Positions 30,887 through 39,348 of a stretch of DNA of 64,000 nt are shown here, in pieces (the first letter of the stretch is position 1; the number at the start of each line of letters is the position of its first letter). This DNA is from Dehalococcoidia bacterium (GTDB lineage Bacteria > Chloroflexota > Dehalococcoidia > UBA2979). The translations under genes and the position numbers were made by a program. Location: contig SHYP01000004.1 of NCBI GenBank assembly GCA_009692725.1, forward strand, positions 17,027 to 81,026, written 5' to 3'. Under the pieces are notes generated by a model. That model saw nothing but the letters and a program-made list of their open reading frames with translations. It had not been told where the DNA came from and searched no databases.

Positions 30887-32983
30887 GTGACGAAGCTCCG
30901 GCTGCGCGCCGCCGGGCTGCTGGTCGCCGTGCTGCTGTCCGTCGGGGCAGTCGCCGCCGCGGCGTGCGACACGGACCGCCCCGCGTCGACGGCGGAGCCC
31001 GGGGCGTCAGAGGCGACAGCCGGCGGGTCCGACCCCGCCGCGGAGGGCACAAGCACGCCGGCCGCCACGCCGACCTCGCCCGAGGCGAGCGAGGCGTCCG
31101 CCTACCGCCGCGCCAGCGCCGCCGCGCGCGCGGAGCGGGCCACCGAGGCGGCCGCAGGCTACGGCGAGGTGCGGCGGCGCGCGAGCCCCCTCGCCGGCAT
31201 CGCCGCGCTGCGCGAGGCGCAGGCGCTGGTCCGGGCGGGGCAGCACGCGCTCGCCATCGATCGGTTCGAGCAGGCGGCGGGCGACGCCCTGCTGCCGCAC
31301 GAGACACGTACCGAGGCGGCGACCGCGGGCGGGACCGCGGCCAGCCGCACCGGCCGCCCGGATCAGGCGATCGCGCTGCTGGAGCGGATCGGGCGCGACT
31401 GGCCGGCCTCGACGGCGGCGCGCGCGGCCGCGCTGTGGAGCATCGCGCGCGTGCGGCGCGACGCGGGTGACGCGGCATGGACCGCCGGCGCGCTGGCGGT
31501 GGTGGCGCTCTCCGCGGGCGCGGCGGTGGCCCCGGCCGCCCTCGACGCGCTCGAAGCGGCGGGCGTCACTGCGCCTCCGCTCACGATGGCGCTCGTGCGC
31601 TACCGCGCGCGCCAGAACGCGCGCGCCGACTCGGCGTACGCAGACGCGCTGGCGGGCCCGCTCGCCCCGCACGAGGCGGCGCAGGCGTGGTTCTACCGCG
31701 GCGCGCTAGCCGAGCGCGCGGACCGCGCGCAGCCGGCGCTGGACGCGTACGCCCGCTCGCTCGACTACGACCCGGCCGGTCCGCTCGCCGACGACGCGCT
31801 GTGGTGGCGGGCGCTGCTGCTGGAGCAGTCGGGCGCGCTCGACGCCGCGCTTACTGCCTTCGACGCGCTTGCGCAGCGGCATCCGGGCTCGCCCTTCGCC
31901 GCCGACGCGCGCGAGCGAGCCGCGCTCACGGCGGCGGCGGCCGGCCGCCCGGACGAGGCGGCAGCACGCCTGCGCGCGATCACGACACGGGGGTCGCCAG
32001 CCGACGTCGCGGAGGCCGCGTACTGGCTCGGCGTGCTCGGCCTCCGCGCGGCGGGCGACGCGTTGCCCGCCGCTTATGACGTAGCGTCGTACGCGACCCT
32101 GCTTGAAGCGACGCCAGGCGCGCGCCTGACGCTACCCCCCGCCGCCGTGCGTGAGCGCACGCTCGCGCGCCCTGCGGGCGACGCTGGCGCGATCGCCACG
32201 TGGCTCTCGGCGCCGGGGATCGTGCCCGGCGCCGGCGACGCGGAGATCGCGGTGCTGCCGGAACTACAGTTCGCGCGCTTGCTCGGGAGCGTGGGCGAGG
32301 ACGAGGTGGCGCGCGCCGTGCTGAACGCGCTCGCGCCGCAGCTGCGCGATCGGCCGCACGCGCTGCTGGCGCTCGCAGCCAGCGCGACGGAGCTCGGCGC
32401 GCCCGACGCCGCGCTGTTCGCGACCGCGCGCGTGCTCGCGCTGTTGTCGCCGGCCGCACGCGTCCGCGCGCCCGGGGCGCTGCTCGCGCTCGCGTACCCG
32501 GCGACGTTCGCGCGCGAGGTGCTCGCCGCCGCCGACGCGGAGGGGTTGCCGCCGCTGCTGCTGCTCGCGCTGGTGCGGCAGGAGTCGGCGTTCCACGCGC
32601 GCGCGGGCTCGACGGCGGGCGCGCTCGGGCTGACGCAGGTCATCCCGCCGACGGGCCGCCAGCTCGCGGCAGCGCTGGGCGTCGCGTGGGACGAGGAGCT
32701 GCTGTACGACCCCGCGACGTCGCTCCGCTTCGGCGCGCGCTACCTCGCCGACCAGTTGCGCCGGTTCGATGGCGACGTCGCGGCAGCGCTGGCCGCGTAT
32801 AACGCGGGGCCCGGCGCCGCGGACCGCTGGCTCAACGCGCAGCGCTTTCCGGGGGCAGACGGCTTCATCGATGCGATCGAGTACGCCGAGACGGAGCAGT
32901 ACGTGGCGCGCGTGCTGGAGCACTACGCGTGGTACCGCTTCGTGTACGCCGGCGCACCGCTGCCCGAGCTCCCGCGCCGCTAG
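30887..32983 (+). CDS. Lytic transglycosylase with TPR-like region
   Basis: A 698-residue envelope lipoprotein of the Slt70/MltC type that cleaves peptidoglycan. The signal LLVAVLLSVGAVAAAAC ends in a lipobox Cys followed by DTD. A long Ala-rich helical-repeat region (~60-560) contains TPR-like pairs. The catalytic SLT domain lies at ~545-690, with catalytic Glu in LALVRQESAFHARA, GALGLTQVIPPTG and ALAAYNAGPGAADRW. GTG at 30887 is favoured over ATG at 30875, which lies inside the -10 box TATGGT. Confidence 0.92.
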   Translation: MTKLRLRAAGLLVAVLLSVGAVAAAACDTDRPASTAEPGASEATAGGSDPAAEGTSTPAATPTSPEASEASAYRRASAAARAERATEAAAGYGEVRRRASPLAGIAALREAQALVRAGQHALAIDRFEQAAGDALLPHETRTEAATAGGTAASRTGRPDQAIALLERIGRDWPASTAARAAALWSIARVRRDAGDAAWTAGALAVVALSAGAAVAPAALDALEAAGVTAPPLTMALVRYRARQNARADSAYADALAGPLAPHEAAQAWFYRGALAERADRAQPALDAYARSLDYDPAGPLADDALWWRALLLEQSGALDAALTAFDALAQRHPGSPFAADARERAALTAAAAGRPDEAAARLRAITTRGSPADVAEAAYWLGVLGLRAAGDALPAAYDVASYATLLEATPGARLTLPPAAVRERTLARPAGDAGAIATWLSAPGIVPGAGDAEIAVLPELQFARLLGSVGEDEVARAVLNALAPQLRDRPHALLALAASATELGAPDAALFATARVLALLSPAARVRAPGALLALAYPATFAREVLAAADAEGLPPLLLLALVRQESAFHARAGSTAGALGLTQVIPPTGRQLAAALGVAWDEELLYDPATSLRFGARYLADQLRRFDGDVAAALAAYNAGPGAADRWLNAQRFPGADGFIDAIEYAETEQYVARVLEHYAWYRFVYAGAPLPELPRR

Positions 32984-33017
32984 GACCTGCGCAACTGGCG
33001 GCCGTATCAGCCAGAGG

Positions 33018-33023
33018 TATGAT
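33018..33023 (+). promoter_or_regulatory. -10 box upstream of the PAP2-family gene
   Basis: TATGAT lies 54 nt before the ATG at 33078 in the gap after the transglycosylase gene. No clear -35 was found. Confidence 0.4.
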
Positions 33024-33077
33024 GAAGGCTGTATAGACGCTGGCTCGTGGGCAGCTATGCGCGACGGGGGGCGAAGC

Positions 33078-33827
33078 ATGGCGATCCTGCGCCGGCCGGG
33101 GCCATGGACATCCGTGACGCGCGAGCTCTCGATCGCGGCGGGCTGCGGCGGCCTGTACGTTGCGTCGCGCGCCGCCACCGAGGGGGACTTCGACACTGCG
33201 TACGTGCACGCGCGCGCCATCGTGCGCGTCGAGCGCCAACTCGGCATCTTCCGGGAGAGCCGACTGCAGCCCCTCGTGCTCAACCACGAGGGGCTGATCA
33301 CGCTCGCGAACTGGATCTACATCTGGTGCCACTGGCCCGTGATCCTGAGCGTGGGCGGGTGGCTGTTGCTGCGCCGTCCCGAAGCCTACACGCTCTACCG
33401 CAACGCGATCCTGGTGTCCGGGGGCATCGGGCTGGCGATCTTCATGCTGTTCCCGGTGGCGCCGCCGCGGTTCACCGACATCCCGATCGTCGATACGGTG
33501 ACGTTGTTCTCCACGTCACACCTCTGGCTACAGCCGCACGGCTTCGTGAACCAGTACGCCGCCGTGCCGAGCCTGCACCTGGGCTGGAACCTGCTGATGG
33601 GCATCGCGCTGGCCCGGCAGGCGCCGTACCGCGCGCTACGCGTCGCGGGGGCAGTCATGCCGGCCGCGATGTGGGGCGCGATCGTGCTGACGGGCAACCA
33701 TTTCATCGTGGACGGTGTCGTGGGGGTGGTGGTCGCGCTGATCGGGCTGCGCATTGCGACGCGCTGGCGGCGGCACGCGGTGCGCCGCGCGGCACAACTC
33801 GAGGCGCCGGTCGCGCACTCCGCGTGA
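33078..33827 (+). CDS. PAP2-family membrane phosphatase
   Basis: A 249-residue protein with about five to six membrane helices. It matches the PAP2/AUR1-like group: QYAAVPSLHLGWNLL carries the SLHxGW motif, and TGNHFIVDGVVGVVVAL carries the NHxxxD motif. It probably acts on lipid phosphates or transfers a phosphoalcohol to a lipid. ATG at 33078 follows a G-rich ribosome-binding-like stretch; ATG 33057 in the same frame is the alternative. The GDPD gene follows 37 bp downstream, so both may act in lipid turnover. Confidence 0.88.
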   Translation: MAILRRPGPWTSVTRELSIAAGCGGLYVASRAATEGDFDTAYVHARAIVRVERQLGIFRESRLQPLVLNHEGLITLANWIYIWCHWPVILSVGGWLLLRRPEAYTLYRNAILVSGGIGLAIFMLFPVAPPRFTDIPIVDTVTLFSTSHLWLQPHGFVNQYAAVPSLHLGWNLLMGIALARQAPYRALRVAGAVMPAAMWGAIVLTGNHFIVDGVVGVVVALIGLRIATRWRRHAVRRAAQLEAPVAHSA

Positions 33828-33864
33828 GCACACCGCCCGCCCTACTCCCACCGCCACTCCGCAG

Positions 33865-34503
33865 ATGACGATCACCGTCGCGCACCACGCCGGCAACCGG
33901 CTCGACTGGTTGCGCCGCGCGGAGGCAGCGCACGTGGACTACATCGAGACCGATGTCTGGTTCGAACGGGACGCCGTCGCGGTGCGCCACGCGGCGCGTG
34001 TCGGGCGGCTGCCGCTGCTGCGGGAGCGCTGGCGCCTTTCGCTCGCGCGCGGGGCGCCGGCGCTCGAGCTGCTGGTCGACGCGCTCGCGCCGGGCACGCG
34101 TCTGCTGCTGGACCTGAAGGGCACGGACCTGCGGCTGGCGCTGGCGGTACGTGAGCTGCTGGCCGCGCGCGCACCCGCACGCACCTACGCGGTGTGCTCG
34201 CCGGTGTGGCCGCTGCTCGCGCCGTTCGCGGACGTCGCGGAGGCCGAGGTGTGGCACTCGGTGGGCAGCGCCGCAGCACTCGACGCGGTGGGCGCCGCCC
34301 TCGTGGGCAGCGCGCGCCCGGCGCTGATGGTGGACCACCGCGTGCTCACGGAGGAGCGCCTGGCGGCGCTGCGCGCGTTCGCGCCCTTGGTGGTGGCGTG
34401 GACCGTCAACTCCGTGCCACGCGCGCACGAGCTGCTGCGCTGGGGCGTGAGCGGCATCACGAGCGACGACCTGGCGTTGCTCGCCGAGCTCCCGCGCGAC
34501 TAG
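33865..34503 (+). CDS. Glycerophosphodiester phosphodiesterase-family protein
   Basis: 212 residues with a GDPD TIM-barrel pattern: VAHHAGNRLDWLRRA at the start (His-x-Gly-N), DYIETDVWFERDAVAVRH (ExD plus the second His), LLLDLKGTDLRLA (the Lys of the fold) and AWTVNSVPRAHELL near the end. It is shorter than typical GDPDs (~240-250). It should hydrolyse glycerophosphodiesters from lipid breakdown. Its 3' end overlaps the convergent aminopeptidase gene by 47 bp. Confidence 0.85.
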   Translation: MTITVAHHAGNRLDWLRRAEAAHVDYIETDVWFERDAVAVRHAARVGRLPLLRERWRLSLARGAPALELLVDALAPGTRLLLDLKGTDLRLALAVRELLAARAPARTYAVCSPVWPLLAPFADVAEAEVWHSVGSAAALDAVGAALVGSARPALMVDHRVLTEERLAALRAFAPLVVAWTVNSVPRAHELLRWGVSGITSDDLALLAELPRD

Positions 34504-37153
34504 CCTGCGGCTGCCGGCGGGCCGGCGTCTTGCGCACGCGCTCCCCGGCCGGTGGCTCCGGCTCGCCGGGGCCTTCGAGCTGCACCAGGCGATCGCGCAG
34601 TGCGTGCTGCTCCTGCTGCAGGCGCTCCACCTGCTCGCGCAGGGCGCGTAGCTCGGTGCCACGGTCCGCGCCCTCACGGAGCGCCTGCGCGGCGACAAGC
34701 GCGCTGCGGCGCAGGCGGCCGTCGAGCGCGCGCTCGGCGCAGCGGCCCAGCGCGGGCACGGCCCGCGCGTCCTTGAGCGCGGCGAGCGCGCCGACCGCCG
34801 ACAGCTGCACGCGCAGCCACGGGTCGTCGAGCAGCTGCTCCAGGCGCTCGCGCACGCGCAGCCGCGGCGCCTCGTCGGCGAGCGGCGCGAGCACGCCGAG
34901 CCCGTCGATGGCGGCGCGGCGGGCGTTCTGGTGCCGCCCCCACGTCGTGTAGTCGAGCAGCGTGTCGAGCACACGTGGCTCACGCGAATGCGCGAGGCCG
35001 GTCAGCGCCCCCGCGGTGATCACGGCGTTGTGCGAGGGGCGGTCCAGCACGCGCAGCAGCGCGGCGTGCGCGGAGCGGTCGCGCGTACGCCCGAGCGCGT
35101 CAGCGGCCGCCGCCTGCACGTAGTACGAGCGATCGCCCCGCCCCGCGAGCAGCCGTCCGAGCGCGCGCGCGGCCGTCGCGTCGTCCGCGAACTGGCCAAG
35201 CGCGGTGGCCGCAGCGCGGCGCACGCGCGACGGTTCGGCGTCGAGCGCCGCGATCAGCGCGTCGCGCGCCGTCTCGCCGCGTGCGCCGCCGAGCGCGGCT
35301 GCGATCTCCGCGCGCACGAAGTCGCGCTCGTCGGCGCGCAGCAGCGCGGCGCGCAGCGCGTCGATCGCGGTCGCCGACGCGAGCTTCGCGAGGCCGCGCG
35401 CGGCCTCGATGCGTCCCAGCGCCTGCGGGTCGTCGGTGAGCTGCGCGCGCAGCATCGCCTCGCCCGGCTCGAACGTGAGCGTCTTGAGCACGCGCGCGCC
35501 GGGGTCGATCGCGACGAAGCGCGGCTCCGCGGGCAGCGCGAACACGAAGCTGTGCCGCGCCTCCGTCACCTCGACGTCGAACTGCGGGAGCGCGCCGCCG
35601 ACGCCGAATGCGATCGTCAGCGGCACGCGGTACACGGAGGTGAGCACGCCGTCGGCCTGCTGCGTCTGCTCGAGCGTGACGGTGGCGCTGCTGCGCTTGG
35701 CGTCCCAGCGGTACGCGGCCTTGAACTCCGGGTGCCCGCCCTTCCACACCCACTGGTCGAAGAACCAGTCGAGGTTGCGGCCGGTGGCGTCCTCGATCGC
35801 GCGCTGGAGGTCGAAGGTGAGCACATCGGCGCGTGCGTGCGTGCGCACGTAGTGGCCCATCGCGCGCCACCACTGCTCGTCGCCGAGCTCGCTGCGCAGC
35901 ATGTCGAGCACTACCGAGCCGCGCTCGTACAGGTGGCGGTCGAAGATGTCGATCGGCTCGCTGAAGACCTGTTGCACGAGCGGTCGCCGGTAGCTGTTCG
36001 CGTCCTCCTGCAGGTAGAGCTGCGCGTTCTGCTGCAGCTTGTAGCGAAATTCGTCCCAGCCGCGGTGGTGCTCCGCGAACAGCGCGTCGAAGTAGGTGGC
36101 GAACGACTCATGCAGCCAGCCGTGCGACCATTCGCGACACGTGATCAGGTCGCCGAACCACTGGTGCGCGAGCTCGTGCGCGGTGATCGAGTCGGCCGTC
36201 GCGACCATGTCCTCGTGCGCACGCTCGTCGTGCAGCAGCGTGTCGGTCATGGTGGTCGCGGAGGTGTTCTCCATGCCGCCGAAGATGAAGTCGGCGACCG
36301 CGACGGTGGCGTACTTCGCGTACGGGTACGGCACGCCGATCTTCGAGGCGAAGAACTCGATCATCTCGGGCGTGCGGCCGAAGGCGCGACGCAGGTCGGC
36401 GGCGCTGCCGGGCGGCCCGTAGTACTGCACGGGCACGCCGCCCGCGTCCGCCTCGACCGCCTCGAGCGCGCCCGCGACGAGCGTGACGAGGTACGCGGGG
36501 TGCGGCACGTCCTGCCGCCAGTGGTACGTGGTGCCGCCGCGCGCGGCGCTGGTCGACTCGAGGCTGCCGTTGGAGAGCGCGAACCAGCCCGCGGGCACCG
36601 TCGCGATCATCTCGGTGGTGCACTTCTCGCCGGGGTAGTCGACGCAGGGAAAGTAGTGCGCGCTGTCCTCGGCCTGGCCCTGCGTCCAGATCTGCGCGGG
36701 GCGATCGGGGTAGCCCGCGTCGGGCTGGTTGAAGTACAGGCCGCGGCGCGGCCGGCAGCGGTAGCGCACGACCGTGGTGATCGACTCGTCGGCGGGCCGC
36801 GGCGAGCCGAGGTCGATGCGCAGGCGGCCGTCGCCGGGGACGTACGGCAGCGCGCGGCCGGCCTCGTCCTCCACCGCCTCGATCTCCAGCTCGACGGCGT
36901 CGAACACGGCCTCGCGCAGGCCGTCGACGCGGGGGCGGAACGTCGTCGTCGCGACGCCGCGCACCTCGCGCCGCGGGATGTCGAAGGCGAGCTCGAGGCG
37001 CAGATGGTCGAGCAACAGCGGGCGGTCGCGGCCCCACGCGGGGCGGTCGCCCGCGAGCGCGAACGGGCGGCGGTCGGCCGCGAGCAGGCCGGTGGTCGCG
37101 GCGGCGCCGCCGCACGCGAGCAGTCCGCCGTCGAATCGTTCGTTCTCGCTCAT
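34457..37153 (-). CDS. M1-family aminopeptidase with C-terminal HEAT-like repeats
   Basis: An 898-residue gluzincin. The N-terminal beta-saddle is followed by the catalytic domain with GGMEN near ~288 and HELAHQW near ~325, with the third zinc ligand in WLHESFATYF. After ~560 the protein continues into a tail of Ala/Leu/Arg-rich helical pairs (ALGRIEAARGLAKL, AATALGQFADDATAARAL, AAADALGRTRDRSAHAAL) that look like HEAT repeats. It ends in a short coiled coil (LREQVERLQQEQHALRDRL) and a basic tail. There is no signal peptide. It cleaves N-terminal residues from peptides; the tail may recruit partners. Confidence 0.92.
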   Translation of the reverse strand: MSENERFDGGLLACGGAAATTGLLAADRRPFALAGDRPAWGRDRPLLLDHLRLELAFDIPRREVRGVATTTFRPRVDGLREAVFDAVELEIEAVEDEAGRALPYVPGDGRLRIDLGSPRPADESITTVVRYRCRPRRGLYFNQPDAGYPDRPAQIWTQGQAEDSAHYFPCVDYPGEKCTTEMIATVPAGWFALSNGSLESTSAARGGTTYHWRQDVPHPAYLVTLVAGALEAVEADAGGVPVQYYGPPGSAADLRRAFGRTPEMIEFFASKIGVPYPYAKYATVAVADFIFGGMENTSATTMTDTLLHDERAHEDMVATADSITAHELAHQWFGDLITCREWSHGWLHESFATYFDALFAEHHRGWDEFRYKLQQNAQLYLQEDANSYRRPLVQQVFSEPIDIFDRHLYERGSVVLDMLRSELGDEQWWRAMGHYVRTHARADVLTFDLQRAIEDATGRNLDWFFDQWVWKGGHPEFKAAYRWDAKRSSATVTLEQTQQADGVLTSVYRVPLTIAFGVGGALPQFDVEVTEARHSFVFALPAEPRFVAIDPGARVLKTLTFEPGEAMLRAQLTDDPQALGRIEAARGLAKLASATAIDALRAALLRADERDFVRAEIAAALGGARGETARDALIAALDAEPSRVRRAAATALGQFADDATAARALGRLLAGRGDRSYYVQAAAADALGRTRDRSAHAALLRVLDRPSHNAVITAGALTGLAHSREPRVLDTLLDYTTWGRHQNARRAAIDGLGVLAPLADEAPRLRVRERLEQLLDDPWLRVQLSAVGALAALKDARAVPALGRCAERALDGRLRRSALVAAQALREGADRGTELRALREQVERLQQEQHALRDRLVQLEGPGEPEPPAGERVRKTPARRQPQASRAGARRATPGRRS

Positions 37154-37251
37154 GCGCCCACCCCGTTCGTGCTCGGCTGCCCGCGTCGCCGCGAGTATCG
37201 CGGCCGTTCCGCGCGCAGTCCACGCCGCGCCCCCGCCGTGCGCGACGCGGC

Positions 37252-37281
37252 TTGCTGCCCGGCAGAGCGCGCCAGTACGCT
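37252..37281 (+). promoter_or_regulatory. Promoter of the aminotransferase gene
   Basis: TTGCTG (37252-37257), 18 nt and TACGCT (37276-37281), then 9 nt to GTG 37291. This spacing leaves no room for a normal ribosome-binding site. Confidence 0.5.
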
Positions 37282-37290
37282 GAACGGACC

Positions 37291-38532
37291 GTGACGAGCC
37301 CCGAACCCACGCCGTGGACCGACGCCGACATCGAGCAGCTGCTCGCGCCGGTCGCGCGTGCGTTGCCCGCCCCGACTGCGCTCTCGCCGCTGCCGTTCGA
37401 CCTCAACGCGGGCGTGCCGGACGCGGCGAGCCTGCCCGCGCAGGCGCTGGCCGAGGCGACCACGCGCGCGCTGGCGGCGGACCCCGCGGGCGCGCTCACC
37501 TACGGCGGCGCGCTAGGCTTCGAACCGCTGCGGGCGTGGATCGCGGAGCGCCAGGCCGCCGAGACCGGCGTCGCGGTCACCTCGGCGCACGTGATGCTGA
37601 CCTCCGGCAGCGCGCAGGCGATCGACAACGTCGCGGCGACGTTCCTGGCGCCGGGCGACATCGTGATCATGGGCGCGCCGACGTACCCGGGCGCCATCCG
37701 CGCGTTCCGCGCGCGCGGCGCGCACATCGTGGACGTGCCGCAGGATGCCGACGGCCTGGAGATGGTGGGGCTCGCGAGCGCGCTGGAGCACCAGCGCGCG
37801 ATCGGCGCGCCCGCGAAGCTCATCTACGTGATCGCGAACTACGACAACCCGAGCGGCGCGACGCTGCCGCTGCACCGCCGCCAGGAGCTGGCGCTGCTCG
37901 CCGCGCGCTACCACGCGCTCGTCGTCGAGGACGACGCGTACACGGGGATCGACCTCGACGGGCCCCCGCCGACCTCGCTGTTCCAGATCGCGCGTGGGCG
38001 CGGGATCATCCGCGTGGGCACGTTCTCCAAGACGATCGCGACCGGTCTGCGCGTCGGCTGGGTGGTCACCGACCCCGCGATCGTGCGTGCGCTCGCGTTC
38101 ATGCGCTTCGACAACGGGTCGTCGCCGCTGGTGCAACGGACGGTGTTCGAGTACCTGCGCAGCGGCGCCTACGACCCGCACGTGACGCAGCTGCGCGCGA
38201 TCTATCGCGAGCGGCGCGACGTGGCCAGCGCGGCAGTGCGGGAGCACTGCGGCGAGCTCGTGCGCTGCGAGCTGCCGGCGGGCGGCTTCTTCCTCTGGCT
38301 GCACCTCGCCGAGGGGCTGGAGGCGGAGCAGGTAGTACAGGCGGCGCAGCAGCGCGGAGTGGCGGTCACGCCGGGCCGCGGCTACTACGCGAACGGCGGC
38401 GGGCGGCGCGAGATACGCCTCGTGTACTCGGCGTTGCCGCCGGAGCAGCTGCGCGCCGCGATCGCGCTGTTCGGCGAGGCGGTCGCGAGCGTCGCGGGGC
38501 GCGCCTCGCAGCCGGCCACGCCCCCGCGCTGA
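37291..38532 (+). CDS. PLP-dependent aminotransferase, class I/II (MocR/LysN-like)
   Basis: 413 residues of fold-type I. It shows LTYGGALGFEPLRAWIAERQ, LTSGSAQAIDNVAATF, the PLP-contact ANYDNPSGATLP and VVEDDAYTG, and the Schiff-base Lys in GTFSKTIATGLRVGW. The pattern resembles 2-aminoadipate/aromatic aminotransferases of the LysN/ARO8 group and lacks the N-terminal GntR domain of MocR regulators. Substrate undetermined. GTG 37291 is 9 nt after a TACGCT -10 box. Confidence 0.9.
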   Translation: MTSPEPTPWTDADIEQLLAPVARALPAPTALSPLPFDLNAGVPDAASLPAQALAEATTRALAADPAGALTYGGALGFEPLRAWIAERQAAETGVAVTSAHVMLTSGSAQAIDNVAATFLAPGDIVIMGAPTYPGAIRAFRARGAHIVDVPQDADGLEMVGLASALEHQRAIGAPAKLIYVIANYDNPSGATLPLHRRQELALLAARYHALVVEDDAYTGIDLDGPPPTSLFQIARGRGIIRVGTFSKTIATGLRVGWVVTDPAIVRALAFMRFDNGSSPLVQRTVFEYLRSGAYDPHVTQLRAIYRERRDVASAAVREHCGELVRCELPAGGFFLWLHLAEGLEAEQVVQAAQQRGVAVTPGRGYYANGGGRREIRLVYSALPPEQLRAAIALFGEAVASVAGRASQPATPPR

Positions 38533-38619
38533 CCGCGGGAACCGCCGCACGCAGCTCGGCGTCTCATCGGCAGGCCCCCGGGCCGATCGCGCGTCCGGGG
38601 ACGCTCGAGGGAGACCGCC

Positions 38620-39330
38620 ATGCGCCACGCCCGCTTCGCCGTGCTCGCCTGTCTGCTCATGCTCGCCGCGGTGCTGCCCGCCGGAGTGGCGGCGCAAACG
38701 CCCACCCCCAGCGCGGGGCCGACCGGCACGATCATGAGCGGCAGCGTGCCGCCGGACGGCGGCTTCGGGCTGGTGGTCTTCGGCGGCGGGAGCTATCAGC
38801 AGCTCGTCACCGCGTCGCGCTGCGATGTCGCGCAGGTCGCGTTCTGGGTCACGCGGGACGGGCAGTTCCTGATCTTCGTGCCAGGCAGCGCCGTCGGCGC
38901 GGTGAACGCTCCGTTCATGGCCGCGCTCCCCAACGACTTCATCCCGTACGGCACGCCGCTGCTGGGGCGCTGCCAGCCGCGGCCGGGCGGTGGAGGCGTA
39001 CAGGGCACGGTCACGCTCGGACCGCTCTGCCCGGTCTCGACGCCGCTGCTGCCGTGTCCGGACCGCCCGTACCAGGCGACGCTCGTGTTCCTCGACGGCA
39101 ACGGGCGCGAGGTGGCGCGCACCGTCTCGGGCATCGATGGCCGCTACCGCATCGGGCTGCCGCCCGGCGCGTACACGCTCGTGCCGTTGAGCCCACCCGG
39201 CGCGATCCTGCCGCGCGCGAGTTCGGTGCTGGTGCTGGTGCCGGCGGACCGCTACCTCACCGTCGACGTCGCGTACGACACCGGCATCCGCACGGTGCAG
39301 AGCGCGCCGCTCGGAGCGGCGGCACCCTGA
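38620..39330 (+). CDS. Secreted protein with carboxypeptidase-regulatory-like domain
   Basis: 236 residues with a clean signal peptide (RFAVLACLLMLAAVLPAGVA, cleavage likely after VAA). The first mature half (~35-120) is unique, Gly/Phe-rich, with paired Cys. The second half (~125-230) resembles a carboxypeptidase-regulatory/SpaA-type beta-sandwich: VQGTVTLGPLCP, ATLVFLDGNGREVARTVSGIDGR and YRIGLPPGAYTLVPL. The function is probably surface or extracellular. ATG with GAGGGAG upstream. It converges with the MFS gene. Confidence 0.75.
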   Translation: MRHARFAVLACLLMLAAVLPAGVAAQTPTPSAGPTGTIMSGSVPPDGGFGLVVFGGGSYQQLVTASRCDVAQVAFWVTRDGQFLIFVPGSAVGAVNAPFMAALPNDFIPYGTPLLGRCQPRPGGGGVQGTVTLGPLCPVSTPLLPCPDRPYQATLVFLDGNGREVARTVSGIDGRYRIGLPPGAYTLVPLSPPGAILPRASSVLVLVPADRYLTVDVAYDTGIRTVQSAPLGAAAP

Positions 39331-39348
39331 GGCGGTGCCGGGCGCGGC

